Part shown: positions 27,321 to 36,838 of the stretch, in pieces
Layout of the letters: each line of letters opens with the position of its first letter
Numbering within the stretch: the stretch's first letter is position 1
Source: Rubellimicrobium aerolatum
GTDB lineage: Bacteria; Pseudomonadota; Alphaproteobacteria; Rhodobacterales; Rhodobacteraceae
Length of the DNA: 64,000 nucleotides
Direction: 5' to 3'
Assembly (NCBI RefSeq): GCF_017872975.1
Contig: NZ_JAGGJP010000001.1
Span: forward strand, 372,001 to 436,000
The notes under the pieces: model-generated
Told to the model about the DNA's origin: nothing
Database searches by the model: none
What the model saw: the letters and a program-made list of their open reading frames with translations, nothing else
Translations under genes and position numbers: made by a program

Positions 27321-28364
27321 ATGCCCGAGGGGGCTCCGTCCGCCCTGCCCATTCCGCCCGTGCTTGAGGTCCGAGATCTCCGCACCGTGTTCCGCACGCG
27401 CGCCGGGGATGTCCACGCCGTCAACGGCGTGTCCTTCGCGGTGCGCGAGGGGGAGCTGCTGGGCGTGGTGGGCGAGTCCGGCTCGGGCAAGTCGGTCACG
27501 ATGATGTCGCTCCTGGGGCTCCTGCCCTCGCCGCCCGCCGAGGTCTCGGGCGGACCGGTGCGGTTCGAGGGGAAGGACCTGCTGCAGGCCGGGCCGGAGG
27601 AGCTGCGGGCGGTGCGCGGCGGGCGGATCGGCTTCGTGTTCCAGGACCCGATGACCTCGCTGAACCCGGTCTTCACCGTGGGCTTCCAGATCATGGAGCC
27701 GCTGCGGAAGCACCTGGGCATGGGCAAGCGGCAGGCGCGGGCACGGGCAGCGGAGCTGCTGGCGCTGGTGGGCATCCCGGACGCGGGGCGCAGGCTTGAT
27801 GACTACCCCCACCAGTTCTCGGGCGGGATGCGGCAGCGGGTGATGATCGCGATCGCGCTGGCCTGCGAGCCCAGGGTGCTGATCGCGGACGAGCCGACGA
27901 CGGCCCTGGACGTGACGATCCAGGCGCAGATCCTGGAGCTGATGGCCGAGCTGCGGCAGCGGCTGGGAATGGCGGTGGTCTGGATCACGCACGACCTGGG
28001 CGTGATCGCCGGGATCGCCGACCGGGTGCTGGTGATGTATGGCGGGCAGGTGGTGGAGCACGCGCCGGTGGAGGCGCTGTTCGCCAACCCGCGCCACCCC
28101 TACACGCGGGCGCTGCTGACCACGGTGCCGCGCGTCCGGGGGGAGCGGGTGAAGCGCCTTCACGTGATCGAGGGCCAGCCGCCGATCCTGGAGGCCCATC
28201 CCGACGCCTGCACGTTCCGCGACCGCTGCCCGCACGCCTTCGACGTGTGCCACCGGCTGAATCCGCAGCGCTATCCGGTGGGCGAGGATCACGACGCCGC
28301 CTGCTTCCTGAACGACCCCGGCCTCGCGCCGCCGCGCCCCAGCCTGGAGGTGGTGCATGGCTGA
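27321..28364 (+). CDS. Dipeptide/oligopeptide ABC transporter ATP-binding protein (DppD-like)
   Basis: This 347-residue ATPase is the first gene of a five-gene peptide-type ABC importer. It has Walker A GESGSGKS (51-58), the Q-loop in [12 protein letters not shown], the signature FSGGMRQRV, Walker [13 protein letters not shown], the H-loop in WITHDLG, and the C-terminal Oligo_HPY region with a Cys-rich motif ([14 protein letters not shown]), which in this family can bind an iron-sulfur cluster. The ATG at 27321 has GGGGAG nine bases upstream; a TTG at 27312 is also in frame. The next ATPase gene overlaps by eight bases. Confidence 0.9.
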   Translation: MPEGAPSALPIPPVLEVRDLRTVFRTRAGDVHAVNGVSFAVREGELLGVVGESGSGKSVTMMSLLGLLPSPPAEVSGGPVRFEGKDLLQAGPEELRAVRGGRIGFVFQDPMTSLNPVFTVGFQIMEPLRKHLGMGKRQARARAAELLALVGIPDAGRRLDDYPHQFSGGMRQRVMIAIALACEPRVLIADEPTTALDVTIQAQILELMAELRQRLGMAVVWITHDLGVIAGIADRVLVMYGGQVVEHAPVEALFANPRHPYTRALLTTVPRVRGERVKRLHVIEGQPPILEAHPDACTFRDRCPHAFDVCHRLNPQRYPVGEDHDAACFLNDPGLAPPRPSLEVVHG

Positions 28365-29442
28365 CGCATCCGCGCCGCTCGTGTCGGTGCGCGACCTGAA
28401 GGTGCACTTCCCGATCCACGCGGGCCTCTTGCGGCGGCGCGTGGGCGCGGTGAAGGCGGTGGACGGGATCGGCTTCGACATCCGGCCCGGCGAGACGCTG
28501 GGGCTGGTGGGCGAGTCCGGCTGCGGCAAGTCCACGGCGGGGCGGGCGGTGCTGCGGCTCCTGGACGTCACCGAGGGGTCGATCCGCGTCGAGGGAACGG
28601 AGATCGCGCGGATGCCGCAGGGAGAGCTGCGCCGGCTGCGGCCCCGGATGCAGATGGTGTTCCAGGACCCGCAGGCGAGCCTCGACCCCCGGATGACCGT
28701 GGAGGCGATCATCCGCGAGCCGCTCGACGAGCATACGCGCCTGACCCGGGCCGAGAAGCGCGAGCGGGTGGCCGAGCTGATGGACGCGGTGGTGCTGAAT
28801 CGGGGCTTCGCGACGCGCTTTCCCCACGCCTTCTCGGGCGGGCAGCGGCAGCGCATCGGCATCGCCCGGGCCCTGGCGCTGAACCCCCGCTTCGTCGTCT
28901 GCGACGAGCCCATCGCCGCGTTGGACGTGTCGATCCAGGCGCAGGTGGTGAACCTGCTGGAGGACCTGCAGGAGCGGCTGGGGCTCACCTACCTGTTCAT
29001 CAGCCACGACCTGTCGATGGTGCGGCACATCGCGACGCGGGTAGCGGTCATGTACCTGGGCCGCATCGTCGAGATGCAGGCGCGCGAGGGACTGTTCGCG
29101 GAGCCGCTGCACCCCTACACGCGGGCGCTGCTGTCCGCCGTCAACGAGCCCGACCCGGTGGCGGCACGGACCCGGCGGCGGATCGTGCTGAAGGGCGACG
29201 TGCCCTCGCCCGCCAACCCGCCCCGGGGGTGCAACTTCTGCACGCGCTGCCCGGATGCGATGCCGGTCTGCCGTGAGGTGGACCCCGCGACGCTGGAGGT
29301 GGGGCCCGGCCGCTGGGTGGCCTGCCATCTCCACGATCCCGCCGTGATGCGCGGGCAACCGACCCGGCCCTTCGGGGCGGAGGGTCCCACGCGGCGGGCC
29401 AGCCCGACCGCCTACGACACACCAGCAAGGAGCGCGACATGA
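28357..29442 (+). CDS. Dipeptide/oligopeptide ABC transporter ATP-binding protein (DppF-like)
   Basis: The 361-residue second ATPase has Walker A GESGCGKS (52-59), the Q-loop [12 protein letters not shown], the signature [15 protein letters not shown], Walker [12 protein letters not shown], the H-loop FISHDLS and the C-terminal Cys motif [14 protein letters not shown] of the Opp/Dpp family. It pairs with the ATPase encoded upstream to form the heterodimeric motor. A 30-residue low-complexity tail (ending [15 protein letters not shown]) is longer than usual. It overlaps the first ATPase gene by eight bases and the binding-protein gene by four (ATGA). Confidence 0.9.
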   Translation: MADASAPLVSVRDLKVHFPIHAGLLRRRVGAVKAVDGIGFDIRPGETLGLVGESGCGKSTAGRAVLRLLDVTEGSIRVEGTEIARMPQGELRRLRPRMQMVFQDPQASLDPRMTVEAIIREPLDEHTRLTRAEKRERVAELMDAVVLNRGFATRFPHAFSGGQRQRIGIARALALNPRFVVCDEPIAALDVSIQAQVVNLLEDLQERLGLTYLFISHDLSMVRHIATRVAVMYLGRIVEMQAREGLFAEPLHPYTRALLSAVNEPDPVAARTRRRIVLKGDVPSPANPPRGCNFCTRCPDAMPVCREVDPATLEVGPGRWVACHLHDPAVMRGQPTRPFGAEGPTRRASPTAYDTPARSAT

Positions 29443-31157
29443 GACTGAAAGCGGCCCTCTTGGCGACGGCGTCGCTGGCCCTGGCCGGCCAGGCGCTGGC
29501 CCAGGCCACCACGCGGGGCGAGGACGGGCACCTCGACATCCTGTTCTGGCAGGCGGTGTCGGTCCTGAACCCCTATCTCTCCGGAGGAACCAAGGACATC
29601 GAGGCCACGGCCCTCGTGCTCGAGCCGCTGGCCCGCTACGACGAGAACGCCAACCTGCTGCCCTGGCTTGCCGAGGAGATCCCGTCGCTGGAGAACGGCG
29701 GCGTGGCCGAGGACCTGACGGCGATCACCTGGCGACTGAAGGAGGGGATCGTCTGGGCCGACGGCACGCCCCTGACCGCCGAGGACGTGGTGTTCACCTG
29801 GCGCTACTGCACCGCCGAGGGGATGGGCTGCGCCCAGGAGGGCAAGTTCGAGGGCATCTCGAACGTCGAGGCCGTCGACGAGCGCACGGTGAGGATCACA
29901 TTCGCCGCGCCCACGCCCTTCCCCTGGGTGGCGTTCGTTGGCGGCCAGTCCCCGATCATCCAGGCCGCGCAGTTCGCCGACTGCCTGGGCGCCGCGGCGG
30001 CCCAATGCACCGAGGCCAACACCAAGCCCATCGGCACCGGCCCCTTCCGCGTGACCGAGTTCCTGCCGAACGACGTGGTGAGCTACGAGGCCAATCCCGA
30101 GTTCCGCGACCCGGCCAAGCCCGCCTTCGCGACCGTGACGCTCAAGGGCGGCGGCGACGCGGCGGCGGCGGCGCGCGCCGTGCTGGAGACGGGCGAGTTC
30201 GACTACGGCTGGAACCTGCTGCTCGCGCCCGACGTGCTGGCGTCGATGGAGGCGGCGGGCAACGGGCAGGTGGTCTCGGCCTTCGGGACCAACGTGGAGC
30301 GGATCGAGGTCAACCTGACCGACCCCTCGCCCGACCTGCCGGAGGGCGAGCGCTCGACCCTGGCGCATCCCCACCCGTTCCTGTCGATCCCGGAGGTGCG
30401 CGAGGCGCTGTCGCTCGCCATCGACCGGCAGACGCTCGTGGAGGTGGGCTACGGCGAGACCGGGCGGCCGACCTGCAACCTCGTGCCCGCGCCCGAGATC
30501 TACAAGTCCGACGACGCCGAATGCGCCACGGGCTATGACCCCGAGCGGGCGATGCAGCTTCTGGAGCAGGCGGGCTTCACCGACGCGGACGGCGACGGCG
30601 TGCGCGAGAACGCGGAGGGCGTGCGGCTGTCGATGCTCTACCAGACCTCGACCAACCCGGTGCGGCAGGATTTCCAGGCGCTCATCAAGGAATGGTGGGA
30701 GGAGATCGGCTTCGAGGTGGAGCTGCGGAACATCGACGCCGCCGTCTACTTCGGCGGCGACCCGGCGAGCCCCGACACGATCGAGAAGTTCTACGCCGAC
30801 GTGGAGATGTACGCGAACACCTTCGAGGGCACCGACCCGACGAGCTACCTCGCGGCCTACACCTGCGACAAGATCCCCTCGCCCGAGAACAACTGGCAGG
30901 GGCAGAACATGAACCGCGTCTGCGACCCGGCCTACGAGGAGCTGCTGGCGCAGTTCCAGGCGACCGCCGACCAGGAGGAGCGGTCGCGCCTCGCCAAGGC
31001 GCTGAACGCCTACCTGACGATCGAGAACGATATCATCATCGGCCTCGTGGACCGGGGCCGGGTGTCGGCGCACGCCAACTCCCTGGGCGGCGTGAAGCTG
31101 AACACCTGGGACGCGGAGCTCTGGAACGTGGCCGACTGGCACCGCCTGGACAACTGA
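29439..31157 (+). CDS. Peptide-type ABC transporter periplasmic substrate-binding protein
   Basis: The 572-residue protein is a family 5 (DppA/OppA-type) solute-binding protein. A Sec signal peptide ends with ALA before Gln22. The SBP_bac_5 domain follows, with [27 protein letters not shown] (about 89-115), [25 protein letters not shown] and the [26 protein letters not shown] lobe interface. It delivers its ligand to the permeases encoded downstream. Ligand specificity cannot be told from sequence: the family spans peptides, opines, nickel and glutathione. Two hairpins follow the stop and separate it from the permease genes, which commonly gives more binding protein than permease. Confidence 0.88.
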   Translation: MRLKAALLATASLALAGQALAQATTRGEDGHLDILFWQAVSVLNPYLSGGTKDIEATALVLEPLARYDENANLLPWLAEEIPSLENGGVAEDLTAITWRLKEGIVWADGTPLTAEDVVFTWRYCTAEGMGCAQEGKFEGISNVEAVDERTVRITFAAPTPFPWVAFVGGQSPIIQAAQFADCLGAAAAQCTEANTKPIGTGPFRVTEFLPNDVVSYEANPEFRDPAKPAFATVTLKGGGDAAAAARAVLETGEFDYGWNLLLAPDVLASMEAAGNGQVVSAFGTNVERIEVNLTDPSPDLPEGERSTLAHPHPFLSIPEVREALSLAIDRQTLVEVGYGETGRPTCNLVPAPEIYKSDDAECATGYDPERAMQLLEQAGFTDADGDGVRENAEGVRLSMLYQTSTNPVRQDFQALIKEWWEEIGFEVELRNIDAAVYFGGDPASPDTIEKFYADVEMYANTFEGTDPTSYLAAYTCDKIPSPENNWQGQNMNRVCDPAYEELLAQFQATADQEERSRLAKALNAYLTIENDIIIGLVDRGRVSAHANSLGGVKLNTWDAELWNVADWHRLDN

Positions 31158-31164
31158 GCCACCG

Positions 31165-31213
31165 GAGGCCCGGACTGCCGGGCCTCTTCCCGGAGGCGGC
31201 GCGTCGCGCGCCG
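31165..31213 (+). promoter_or_regulatory. Tandem intercistronic hairpins
   Basis: A nine-base-pair stem GAGGCCCGG/CCGGGCCTC with an ACTG loop (31165-31186) and a second stem CGGCGCG/CGCGCCG (31197-31213) lie between the binding-protein stop and the permease start. The first is followed by only TT. They probably stabilise the upstream mRNA and reduce read-through to the permeases. Confidence 0.55.
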
Positions 31214-31244
31214 TCTCCCGTCCCCGACAGGGAGCCCGGAGGCC

Positions 31245-32252
31245 ATGCTCGCCTTCACGATCCGCCGCCTGCTGCTCGCGGTCCCGACGCTGGTCGTGAT
31301 CGGGCTGGTGGTCTTCCTCCTCCTCGACATGGCGCCGGGGGACCCGCTCGCCGACCAGCCGCTGACGATCCCGCCCGAGGTGCGCGAGGAGATGCGGCGC
31401 GCGCTGGGGCTCGACCAGCCGTCCTGGGTGCGATTCGGGCTCTGGCTCTACCAGTTCTTCGTGGTGGAGCCGCAGGTCGCGGTGGACCACCTGTTCGGCA
31501 CCAGCTTCAGCGAGGGCAAGGCGCGCGTGATCTCGTGGCAGTTCAAGCAGCCGGTGATGGACATCATCGCGCAGCGGCTGCCGCAGACGCTCTGGGTCGT
31601 GGGATCGGCCTACGTGGTGGGCGTGCTGATCGCCATCCCCATCGGCATCGTCTCGGCGGTGCGGCAGTATTCGGTGCTGGACCAGATCGGCACCTTCGTC
31701 TCGATGGTCGGCTTCTCGGTGCCGACCTTCTTCACCGGCGTCCTGCTGATCGTGGTCTTCTCGGTGAACCTCGGCTGGTTCCCGTCGATCTACGACACGC
31801 AATTGCAGGTCACGGACTGGGGGTCGTTCCTCCAGCAGCTCCGGCAGATGGCGCTGCCGGTCTTCGTTCTGGCGCTGTTCAACGCGGCGCAGATCAGCCG
31901 CTACATGCGGGCGTCGATGCTCGACAACCTGTCGCAGGATTACGTGCGGACGGCGCGGGCCAAGGGCATGGACGAACGGACGGTGGTGCTGCGCCACGTG
32001 CTGCGAAACTCGATGATCCCGGTCGTCACGGTGATCGCGCTGGGGGTGCCGTCGGTCTTTGGTGGCGCCATCATCACCGAGCAGGTGTTCAAGGTGAACG
32101 GGCTCGGGCAGCTCCTCATCACGGCGATCAACGCCAACGACCTGCCGATGGTGCAGACGCTGACCTTCATCTTCGCGGTGCTGATCGTGCTCTTCAACCT
32201 GATCGCCGACGTGCTCTACGGCGTCCTCGACCCTCGGATCCGCTATGACTGA
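31245..32252 (+). CDS. Peptide-type ABC transporter permease (DppB-like)
   Basis: The 335-residue inner-membrane permease has the typical DppB layout: a first helix (about 9-29), a large periplasmic domain (about 30-110; MAPGDPLADQPLTIP near its start, as in the family) and five further helices with the EAA-type loop YVRTARAKGMDERTVVLRHVLRNSMIP (key residues Ala-x3-Gly) around 230-256 that contacts the ATPases. The periplasmic domain has an insertion around VAVDHLFGTSFSEGKARVIS. It pairs with the second permease encoded downstream, which overlaps by eight bases. Confidence 0.9.
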   Translation: MLAFTIRRLLLAVPTLVVIGLVVFLLLDMAPGDPLADQPLTIPPEVREEMRRALGLDQPSWVRFGLWLYQFFVVEPQVAVDHLFGTSFSEGKARVISWQFKQPVMDIIAQRLPQTLWVVGSAYVVGVLIAIPIGIVSAVRQYSVLDQIGTFVSMVGFSVPTFFTGVLLIVVFSVNLGWFPSIYDTQLQVTDWGSFLQQLRQMALPVFVLALFNAAQISRYMRASMLDNLSQDYVRTARAKGMDERTVVLRHVLRNSMIPVVTVIALGVPSVFGGAIITEQVFKVNGLGQLLITAINANDLPMVQTLTFIFAVLIVLFNLIADVLYGVLDPRIRYD

Positions 32253-33249
32253 CGAGACCTCCGCCGCCCCGGCCACCGGCCCGGCCTCGGCCACGCAGAT
32301 GCCCGCGCCCGGCCCCGACACGCGGCTTGCTCTGGCGGGGCAGAGCCCCTGGCGCGACGTCGGACGGCAGTTCCGCAGCCACAAGGGGGCGGTGCTGGGA
32401 CTGGCGTTCCTGATCCTCGTGACGCTGTTCTGCGCCTTCGGGCCGTGGCTCTGGCCGGTGGACCCGGGCGACCTCGACGTGCGGAACAAGGACCTGCGGC
32501 CGATCTATCACGCGCTCTGGGACCGCGAGGCGCGGGTCGCCTGGGCGCATCCGCTGGGCTCGGACAACCTCGGGCGCGACCTCCTGGCCTCGCTGATTGC
32601 CGGGGGGCGGGTGAGCCTCGCGGTCGGGTGGACGGCGATGCTGCTGGCGCTGGTGATCGGGACGGGGGTCGGCGTGCTCGCGGGCTACTTCCGGCGGCTC
32701 GACGGGACGCTGATGCGCCTGACGGACCTCGTGCTGGCGCTGCCGCTGCTGCCTCTGCTCCTCGTGATGATGCTGCTGTTCCGCGACTCGCTGCGCGCCG
32801 CCTTCGGGCCCGAGACGGGGATCTTTCTCCTCATCGTCGCGGCCATCGGCGTCACCTCCTGGATGCACACCGCGCGGATCGTGCGGGGCGACGTGCTGGC
32901 GCTCAAGGAGCGGGAGTTCGTGCTGGCCGCCCGGTCCATCGGAACGCCGGCCCGCCGCATGATCCCGCGCCATATCCTGCCCAACGTCATGTCGCCGATC
33001 ATGGTCTCGGCGACGCTGGGGCTCGCCTCGGCGATCATCACCGAAAGCGCACTGTCGTTCCTGGGCCTCGGGTTCCCGAGCGACTTCCCGACCTGGGGCA
33101 AGCTGCTGTTCGACCAGACCGACCGCATGGCCGACTTCCCGGAACGGGTGCTCTGGCCGGGCCTTGCCATCTCGCTCACCGTGCTGTCGGTGAACTACAT
33201 CGGCGACGGATTGCGCGACGCGCTCGACCCCCGAATCCGGGGGCGCTAG
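32245..33249 (+). CDS. Peptide-type ABC transporter permease (DppC-like)
   Basis: The 334-residue permease has the DppC form: a cytoplasmic N terminus with a low-complexity start (Ala/Pro/Thr), a first helix (about 52-72), the conserved HPLGSDNLGRDLLASLIAGGRVSL segment (about 107-130; key residues Gly-x-Asp-x-x-Gly-Arg-Asp) and five helices. The EAA loop is FVLAARSIGTPARRMIPRHILPN (about 226-248), and the end is SLTVLSVNYIGDGLRDALDPR, as in the family. It is the last gene of the operon. Confidence 0.9.
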   Translation: MTDETSAAPATGPASATQMPAPGPDTRLALAGQSPWRDVGRQFRSHKGAVLGLAFLILVTLFCAFGPWLWPVDPGDLDVRNKDLRPIYHALWDREARVAWAHPLGSDNLGRDLLASLIAGGRVSLAVGWTAMLLALVIGTGVGVLAGYFRRLDGTLMRLTDLVLALPLLPLLLVMMLLFRDSLRAAFGPETGIFLLIVAAIGVTSWMHTARIVRGDVLALKEREFVLAARSIGTPARRMIPRHILPNVMSPIMVSATLGLASAIITESALSFLGLGFPSDFPTWGKLLFDQTDRMADFPERVLWPGLAISLTVLSVNYIGDGLRDALDPRIRGR

Positions 33250-33254
33250 AGACG

Positions 33255-33284
33255 AAAAGGCCCGCCGGAGGAGCGGGCCTTCGA
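33255..33284 (-). terminator. Intrinsic terminator between permease and odc genes
   Basis: AAGGCCCGC and GCGGGCCTT form a nine-base-pair stem with a seven-base loop. The T run (TTTT) follows on the minus strand, so it fits odc best. The ABC operon converges from the other side and may use the same stem. Confidence 0.8.
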
Positions 33285-33288
33285 ACGA

Positions 33289-34476
33289 TCAGATCGCCAC
33301 CACGTCCAGCGGCGGGAAGCCGTTGAAGCAGACCGACGAGTAGGTCGAGGTGTAGGCCCCGGTGTTGCGGATCAGCACCCGGTCCCCGGCCTTGAGCGCC
33401 AGCGGAAGCTGCATCGGCCGCTTCTCGTACAGCACGTCAGCCGAGTCGCAGGACGGCCCGGCGACGATGCAGGGCCCCGTGGGCTCGCCGTCGTGCGGCG
33501 TCACGAACTGGTAACGGATCGCCTCCCCCTCCGTCTCGGCGAGGCCCGAGAAGCGGCCGATGGAGAGGTAGACCCAGCGATGCAGGTCGCGGTCGGACTT
33601 GCGCGAGGTGAGCACCACCTCGGCCACGATCATGCCCGCCTCGGCCACGAGGCCACGGCCGGGCTCCGCCATCAGGCGCGGCACGTCGCCGAAGCGCGCC
33701 GTCACCATCGCCATCACGCCCGCCGCGTAGTCGGTCGGGGCCTGGATCTCCTCGCCGTAGAAGGCCGGGAAGCCGCCGCCGATGTTCAGGAGCGTGAGCC
33801 CATGGCCGGCCGCCTGCGCCTCGGCCCAGAGATCGGCCACGGCGTCGAGCGTCGGCTCCCACATCTCGGCCTTGCGGGTCTGCGAGCCGACATGGAACGA
33901 GAAGCCCACCGGGTCGAGGCCAAGCTCCTTGGCATGGTCGAGCAGCCGCAGCGCCGTGTCGCGGTCGCAGCCGAACTTGCGGGTGAGCGGCCAGTCGGCC
34001 ATCGACACCTCGACGATGACGCGGATGTAGACCTGCGCGCCCGGCGCATGGGCGGCGATCTTCTCCAGCTCCTCCTCGGCGTCGGCGGCGAAGAGCGTGA
34101 TGCCCGCCGCGTGCGCCCAAGCGATGTCGCCCACCCGCTTGATTGTGTTACCGTAGGAGATCTGATGGGGCTGCGCGCCTTGGGCGAAGCACATCTCGAT
34201 CTCCCCGCGCGAGGCGGAGTCGAAATGCGCGCCAAGCTTGACGAGGCGGCCAAGGATCGCCGGATGCGGGTTGGCCTTGACGGCGTAATGGATGTCGGCG
34301 TGGCCGAGGCCTGCCTTGAGCGCGCGATACTGCGTCTCCATCCGGTCCACGTCGAGCACCAGCGTCGGGCGGTCGAACTCCGCCGTGGCGCAGAACGCCT
34401 CAAGACGGCTGTCGTCGAAGGAACGGACGTCAAGGGTGTGCGACGGGGCCACGGCCCCCGCGTGCAGAACAGTCAT
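33289..34476 (-). CDS. odc: Ornithine decarboxylase (PLP fold III)
   Basis: The 395-residue enzyme decarboxylates ornithine (possibly also lysine) to putrescine, the entry to polyamine synthesis. It is the eukaryote-like alanine-racemase-fold type found in alphaproteobacteria. Visible are PLP Lys67 in HYAVKANP, the SRGEIEMCF segment, HVGSQ (about 193), the glycine-rich phosphate loop LNIGGGFP (about 230-237), EPGRGLVAEAG and the C-terminal catalytic Cys in GPSCDSADVLYE. The ATG at 34476 gives the family N terminus. Upstream lies a long structured leader ending in a terminator-like hairpin, so expression is probably controlled by polyamines through attenuation. It is followed by a terminator. 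Confidence 0.9.
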   Translation of the reverse strand: MTVLHAGAVAPSHTLDVRSFDDSRLEAFCATAEFDRPTLVLDVDRMETQYRALKAGLGHADIHYAVKANPHPAILGRLVKLGAHFDSASRGEIEMCFAQGAQPHQISYGNTIKRVGDIAWAHAAGITLFAADAEEELEKIAAHAPGAQVYIRVIVEVSMADWPLTRKFGCDRDTALRLLDHAKELGLDPVGFSFHVGSQTRKAEMWEPTLDAVADLWAEAQAAGHGLTLLNIGGGFPAFYGEEIQAPTDYAAGVMAMVTARFGDVPRLMAEPGRGLVAEAGMIVAEVVLTSRKSDRDLHRWVYLSIGRFSGLAETEGEAIRYQFVTPHDGEPTGPCIVAGPSCDSADVLYEKRPMQLPLALKAGDRVLIRNTGAYTSTYSSVCFNGFPPLDVVAI

Positions 34477-34779
34477 CGGTCATCTCCGACAGAACAAGAA
34501 GGCCCCTCGCGGGGGCCAGGTGATTCCAAGGGAGACGTTACCGTCGCTACGTAAACACGTAAGCTGTGCTGTCCGGCCAGAGGCGCGTGCGTTGGCGTCT
34601 ATGGACCCCATGTGGGGCATATCGGGATTCGGATCAAGGACTAATTCCACCGGCGCCCAACTTTTTCGCGAGCCGCCTGTGGGACGTTAACGATTTGGCA
34701 GGACTTGTGAATCCCGCGTTGCGATCACGGACTATCTTGCCCTTTGACGGCGGTGGCCAGCCGTGGAACCTTGCCGCGC
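34477..34779 (-). promoter_or_regulatory. Structured odc leader, candidate speF-type regulatory RNA
   Basis: This 303-base gap between odc and the divergent pseudouridine synthase is less G+C-rich than the surroundings and is full of stems in the odc transcript. GTTGGGCG (34654-34661) pairs with CGCCAAC (34591-34597) around an inner CCCC-ACAT-GGGG hairpin (34606-34617). TACGT-GTTT-ACGTA lies at 34548-34561 and GACG-GTAA-CGTC at 34534-34545. A final GGCCCC/GGGGCC hairpin at 34501-34517 is followed by CTTCTTGTTCT just before the ribosome-binding site. Rfam describes a speF leader upstream of this gene in alphaproteobacteria; the match is my inference from position and structure. Confidence 0.6.
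34490..34517 (-). terminator. Terminator-like attenuator hairpin before odc
   Basis: A GGCCCC/GGGGCC stem with a short loop followed by the pyrimidine-rich CTTCTTGTTCT ends 14 bases before the odc start. Its position within the leader suggests conditional termination or control of ribosome access rather than constitutive termination. Confidence 0.55.
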
Positions 34780-35322
34780 ATGGCCCGGCTTCTCCTCCTC
34801 AACAAACCCTTCGGGGTGCTGTCGCAGTTCACCGACACCCGCAGCCCCTCGCCCCGCCCGACGCTCTCGGGCCTCGGCCTGCCGGCGGGCGTCTACCCTG
34901 CGGGCCGGCTCGACCGCGACAGCGAGGGGCTCCTGCTCCTCACCGACGACGGGCGGACGCAGGCGCATATCAGCGACCCTCGGCACAAGATGGAAAAGAC
35001 CTACTGGGCGCAGGTGGAGGGCGATCCGAGCGAGGCCCATCTGGAGCCGCTGCGCCGGGGCGTGACGCTGGCCGACGGCCCGACGCGCCCTGCCAAGGTC
35101 CGGCGGATCGCCCTGCCCGCGCTCTGGCCGCGCGACCCGCCGATCCGCGTCCGCCAGACGGTGCCGGACGCTTGGCTGGAGATCGTCATCACCGAAGGCC
35201 GCAACCGCCAGGTCCGCCGCATGACCGCCGCGGTCGGCCTGCCGACGCTGCGGCTTGTGCGCTGGCGCATCGGCGACTGGACCGTGGACGGCCTCGCGCC
35301 GGGCGAGTGGCGGGAGGCCTGA
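34780..35322 (+). CDS. RsuA/RluE-family pseudouridine synthase
   Basis: The 180-residue enzyme isomerises a uridine in ribosomal RNA; size and lack of an S4 domain make it most like RluE, which modifies 23S rRNA. It starts directly with the fold's ARLLLLNKPFGVLSQFT, contains the catalytic motif AGRLDRDSEGLLLLTDDG (Asp in GRLDRDSEG, about 46-54), KTYWAQVEG and the closing EGRNRQVRRMTAAVGLPTLRLVR. I prefer the ATG at 34780 because the family begins there; a TTG upstream at 34744 gives an unlike extension. It is divergent from odc and is followed by a family 1 repeat. Confidence 0.88.
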   Translation: MARLLLLNKPFGVLSQFTDTRSPSPRPTLSGLGLPAGVYPAGRLDRDSEGLLLLTDDGRTQAHISDPRHKMEKTYWAQVEGDPSEAHLEPLRRGVTLADGPTRPAKVRRIALPALWPRDPPIRVRQTVPDAWLEIVITEGRNRQVRRMTAAVGLPTLRLVRWRIGDWTVDGLAPGEWREA

Positions 35323-35333
35323 CCCTTCTGCCT

Positions 35334-35397
35334 TTCTTTGGCTCCAAATATCCCGGGGGGTGAGGAGCGCAGCGACGAGGGGGGCAGCGCCCCCCTC
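35334..35397 (+). repeat. Dispersed terminator-like repeat (family 1)
   Basis: The element runs TTCTTTGGCTCCAAATATCC, a CGGGGGG run, a GAGGAGCGCAGCGACGAG spacer and the hairpin GGGGGGC-AGC-GCCCCCC (35379-35395). It lies between convergent gene ends (35322 and 35401) and could terminate both. It is the best-preserved of three copies in the window. Confidence 0.75.
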
Positions 35398-35400
35398 CCT

Positions 35401-36837
35401 TCACGCCAGAAGCTTGGGCAGCAGCTCGTCCAGCGACTTCTTGGCGTCGCCATAGAACATCCGCGTGTTCTCTTTGAAGAACAGCGGATTCTCGATTCCC
35501 GAATACCCGGTCCCCTGCCCACGCTTCGACACGATCACGTGGCGCGCCTTCCAGACCTCCAGCACCGGCATCCCGGCGATGGGGGAGTTCGGGTCTTCCT
35601 GCGCCGCCGGATTCACGATGTCGTTCGAGCCGATGACGATGGCGACGTCCGTCGAGGGGAAATCGTCATTGATCTCGTCCATCTCCATGACGATGTCGTA
35701 GGGCACCTTCGCTTCGGCCAGCAGCACGTTCATGTGCCCCGGAAGCCGTCCCGCGACCGGGTGGATGGCGAAGCGCACGGTCTTGCCCTGAGCGCGCAGC
35801 CGCTTGGTGAGCTCGGACACCGATTGCTGCGCCTGCGCCACCGCCATGCCGTAGCCCGGGATGATGACGACGCTCTGCGCGTCGTCCAGCAGCGCCGCCA
35901 CGCCGTCGGCGTCGATGGCCACCTGCTCGCCGGTGATCTCCATGGCGGGGCCGGTGGTGCCGCCGAAGCCGCCCAGGATCACGCTGACGAAGCTGCGGTT
36001 CATCGCCTTGCACATGATGTAGCTCAGGATCGCGCCCGAGGAGCCGACCAGCGCCCCCGTCACGATCAGCAGATCGTTCGACAGCGTGAAGCCGATCGCC
36101 GCCGCCGCCCAGCCCGAGTAGCTGTTGAGCATCGACACCACGACCGGCATGTCCGCGCCGCCGATCCCCATCACCAGATGGTAGCCGATGAACAGCGCGC
36201 AAAGCGTCATCAGCAGCAGCCAAAGGAACCAGCCGTTCGAGAGGTAGAGGAGCAGGAACAGCAGCGACAGCCCCGCCGCGCCGGCGTTCAGCATATGCCC
36301 GCCCGGCAGCTTCTCGGCCTTGCCGGTGATGCGCCCCGCCAGCTTGCCGAAGGCCACCACCGAGCCGGTGAAGGTCACGGCACCGATGAACACGCCCAGG
36401 AACAGCTCCACGAGGAAGATGTTCACCTCCGCGCCGGCCTTGTGGGCAAGCACGGCGGCGAAGCCGGTCAGCCCCTCCCGCGCCTCGGGCGCGAGCGCGG
36501 CGACCCGGCCCAGCTCGATATGACCGTTGAAGCCGATCAGCACGGCCGCAAGGCCCACGAAGGAATGTAGCGCCGCCACGAGTTGCGGCATCTCGGTCAT
36601 CTGCACGCGCTTGGCGACCAGTGCGCCGGCGACGGAGCCGATGGCGACCATCAGGATCACCACCCAAAGGCGATCCACGTCCGGCCCGAACACGGTGGCC
36701 AGCACCGCCAGCGCCATGCCCGCGATGCCATACCAGACGGCGCGCTTGGCGCTTTCCTGCCCCGAGAGACCGCCCAACGACAGGATGAAGAGGATGGCGG
36801 CGGCGACATAGGCCGCGCCGACGAGTCCGATGCTCAT
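35401..36837 (-). CDS. pntB: NAD(P) transhydrogenase subunit beta
   Basis: PntB (478 residues) holds part of the proton channel and the NADP(H)-binding domain III of the membrane transhydrogenase that uses the proton gradient to make NADPH. The N-terminal half has about eight membrane helices (residues about 4-265), with [15 protein letters not shown] in the channel region. Domain III (about 300-478) has the [15 protein letters not shown] nucleotide motif and [17 protein letters not shown] near the C terminus. Its ATG lies one base past the pntA stop, so the two genes are translationally linked. Confidence 0.95.
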   Translation of the reverse strand: MSIGLVGAAYVAAAILFILSLGGLSGQESAKRAVWYGIAGMALAVLATVFGPDVDRLWVVILMVAIGSVAGALVAKRVQMTEMPQLVAALHSFVGLAAVLIGFNGHIELGRVAALAPEAREGLTGFAAVLAHKAGAEVNIFLVELFLGVFIGAVTFTGSVVAFGKLAGRITGKAEKLPGGHMLNAGAAGLSLLFLLLYLSNGWFLWLLLMTLCALFIGYHLVMGIGGADMPVVVSMLNSYSGWAAAAIGFTLSNDLLIVTGALVGSSGAILSYIMCKAMNRSFVSVILGGFGGTTGPAMEITGEQVAIDADGVAALLDDAQSVVIIPGYGMAVAQAQQSVSELTKRLRAQGKTVRFAIHPVAGRLPGHMNVLLAEAKVPYDIVMEMDEINDDFPSTDVAIVIGSNDIVNPAAQEDPNSPIAGMPVLEVWKARHVIVSKRGQGTGYSGIENPLFFKENTRMFYGDAKKSLDELLPKLLA

Positions 36838-36838
36838 C

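Noticed and set aside
29412-32489. About 1000-codon minus-strand frame opposite the ABC operon
   Set aside because: It mirrors the codon pattern of the binding protein and permease and shows no domain. The plus-strand genes have signal peptide, motifs and overlaps that fit.
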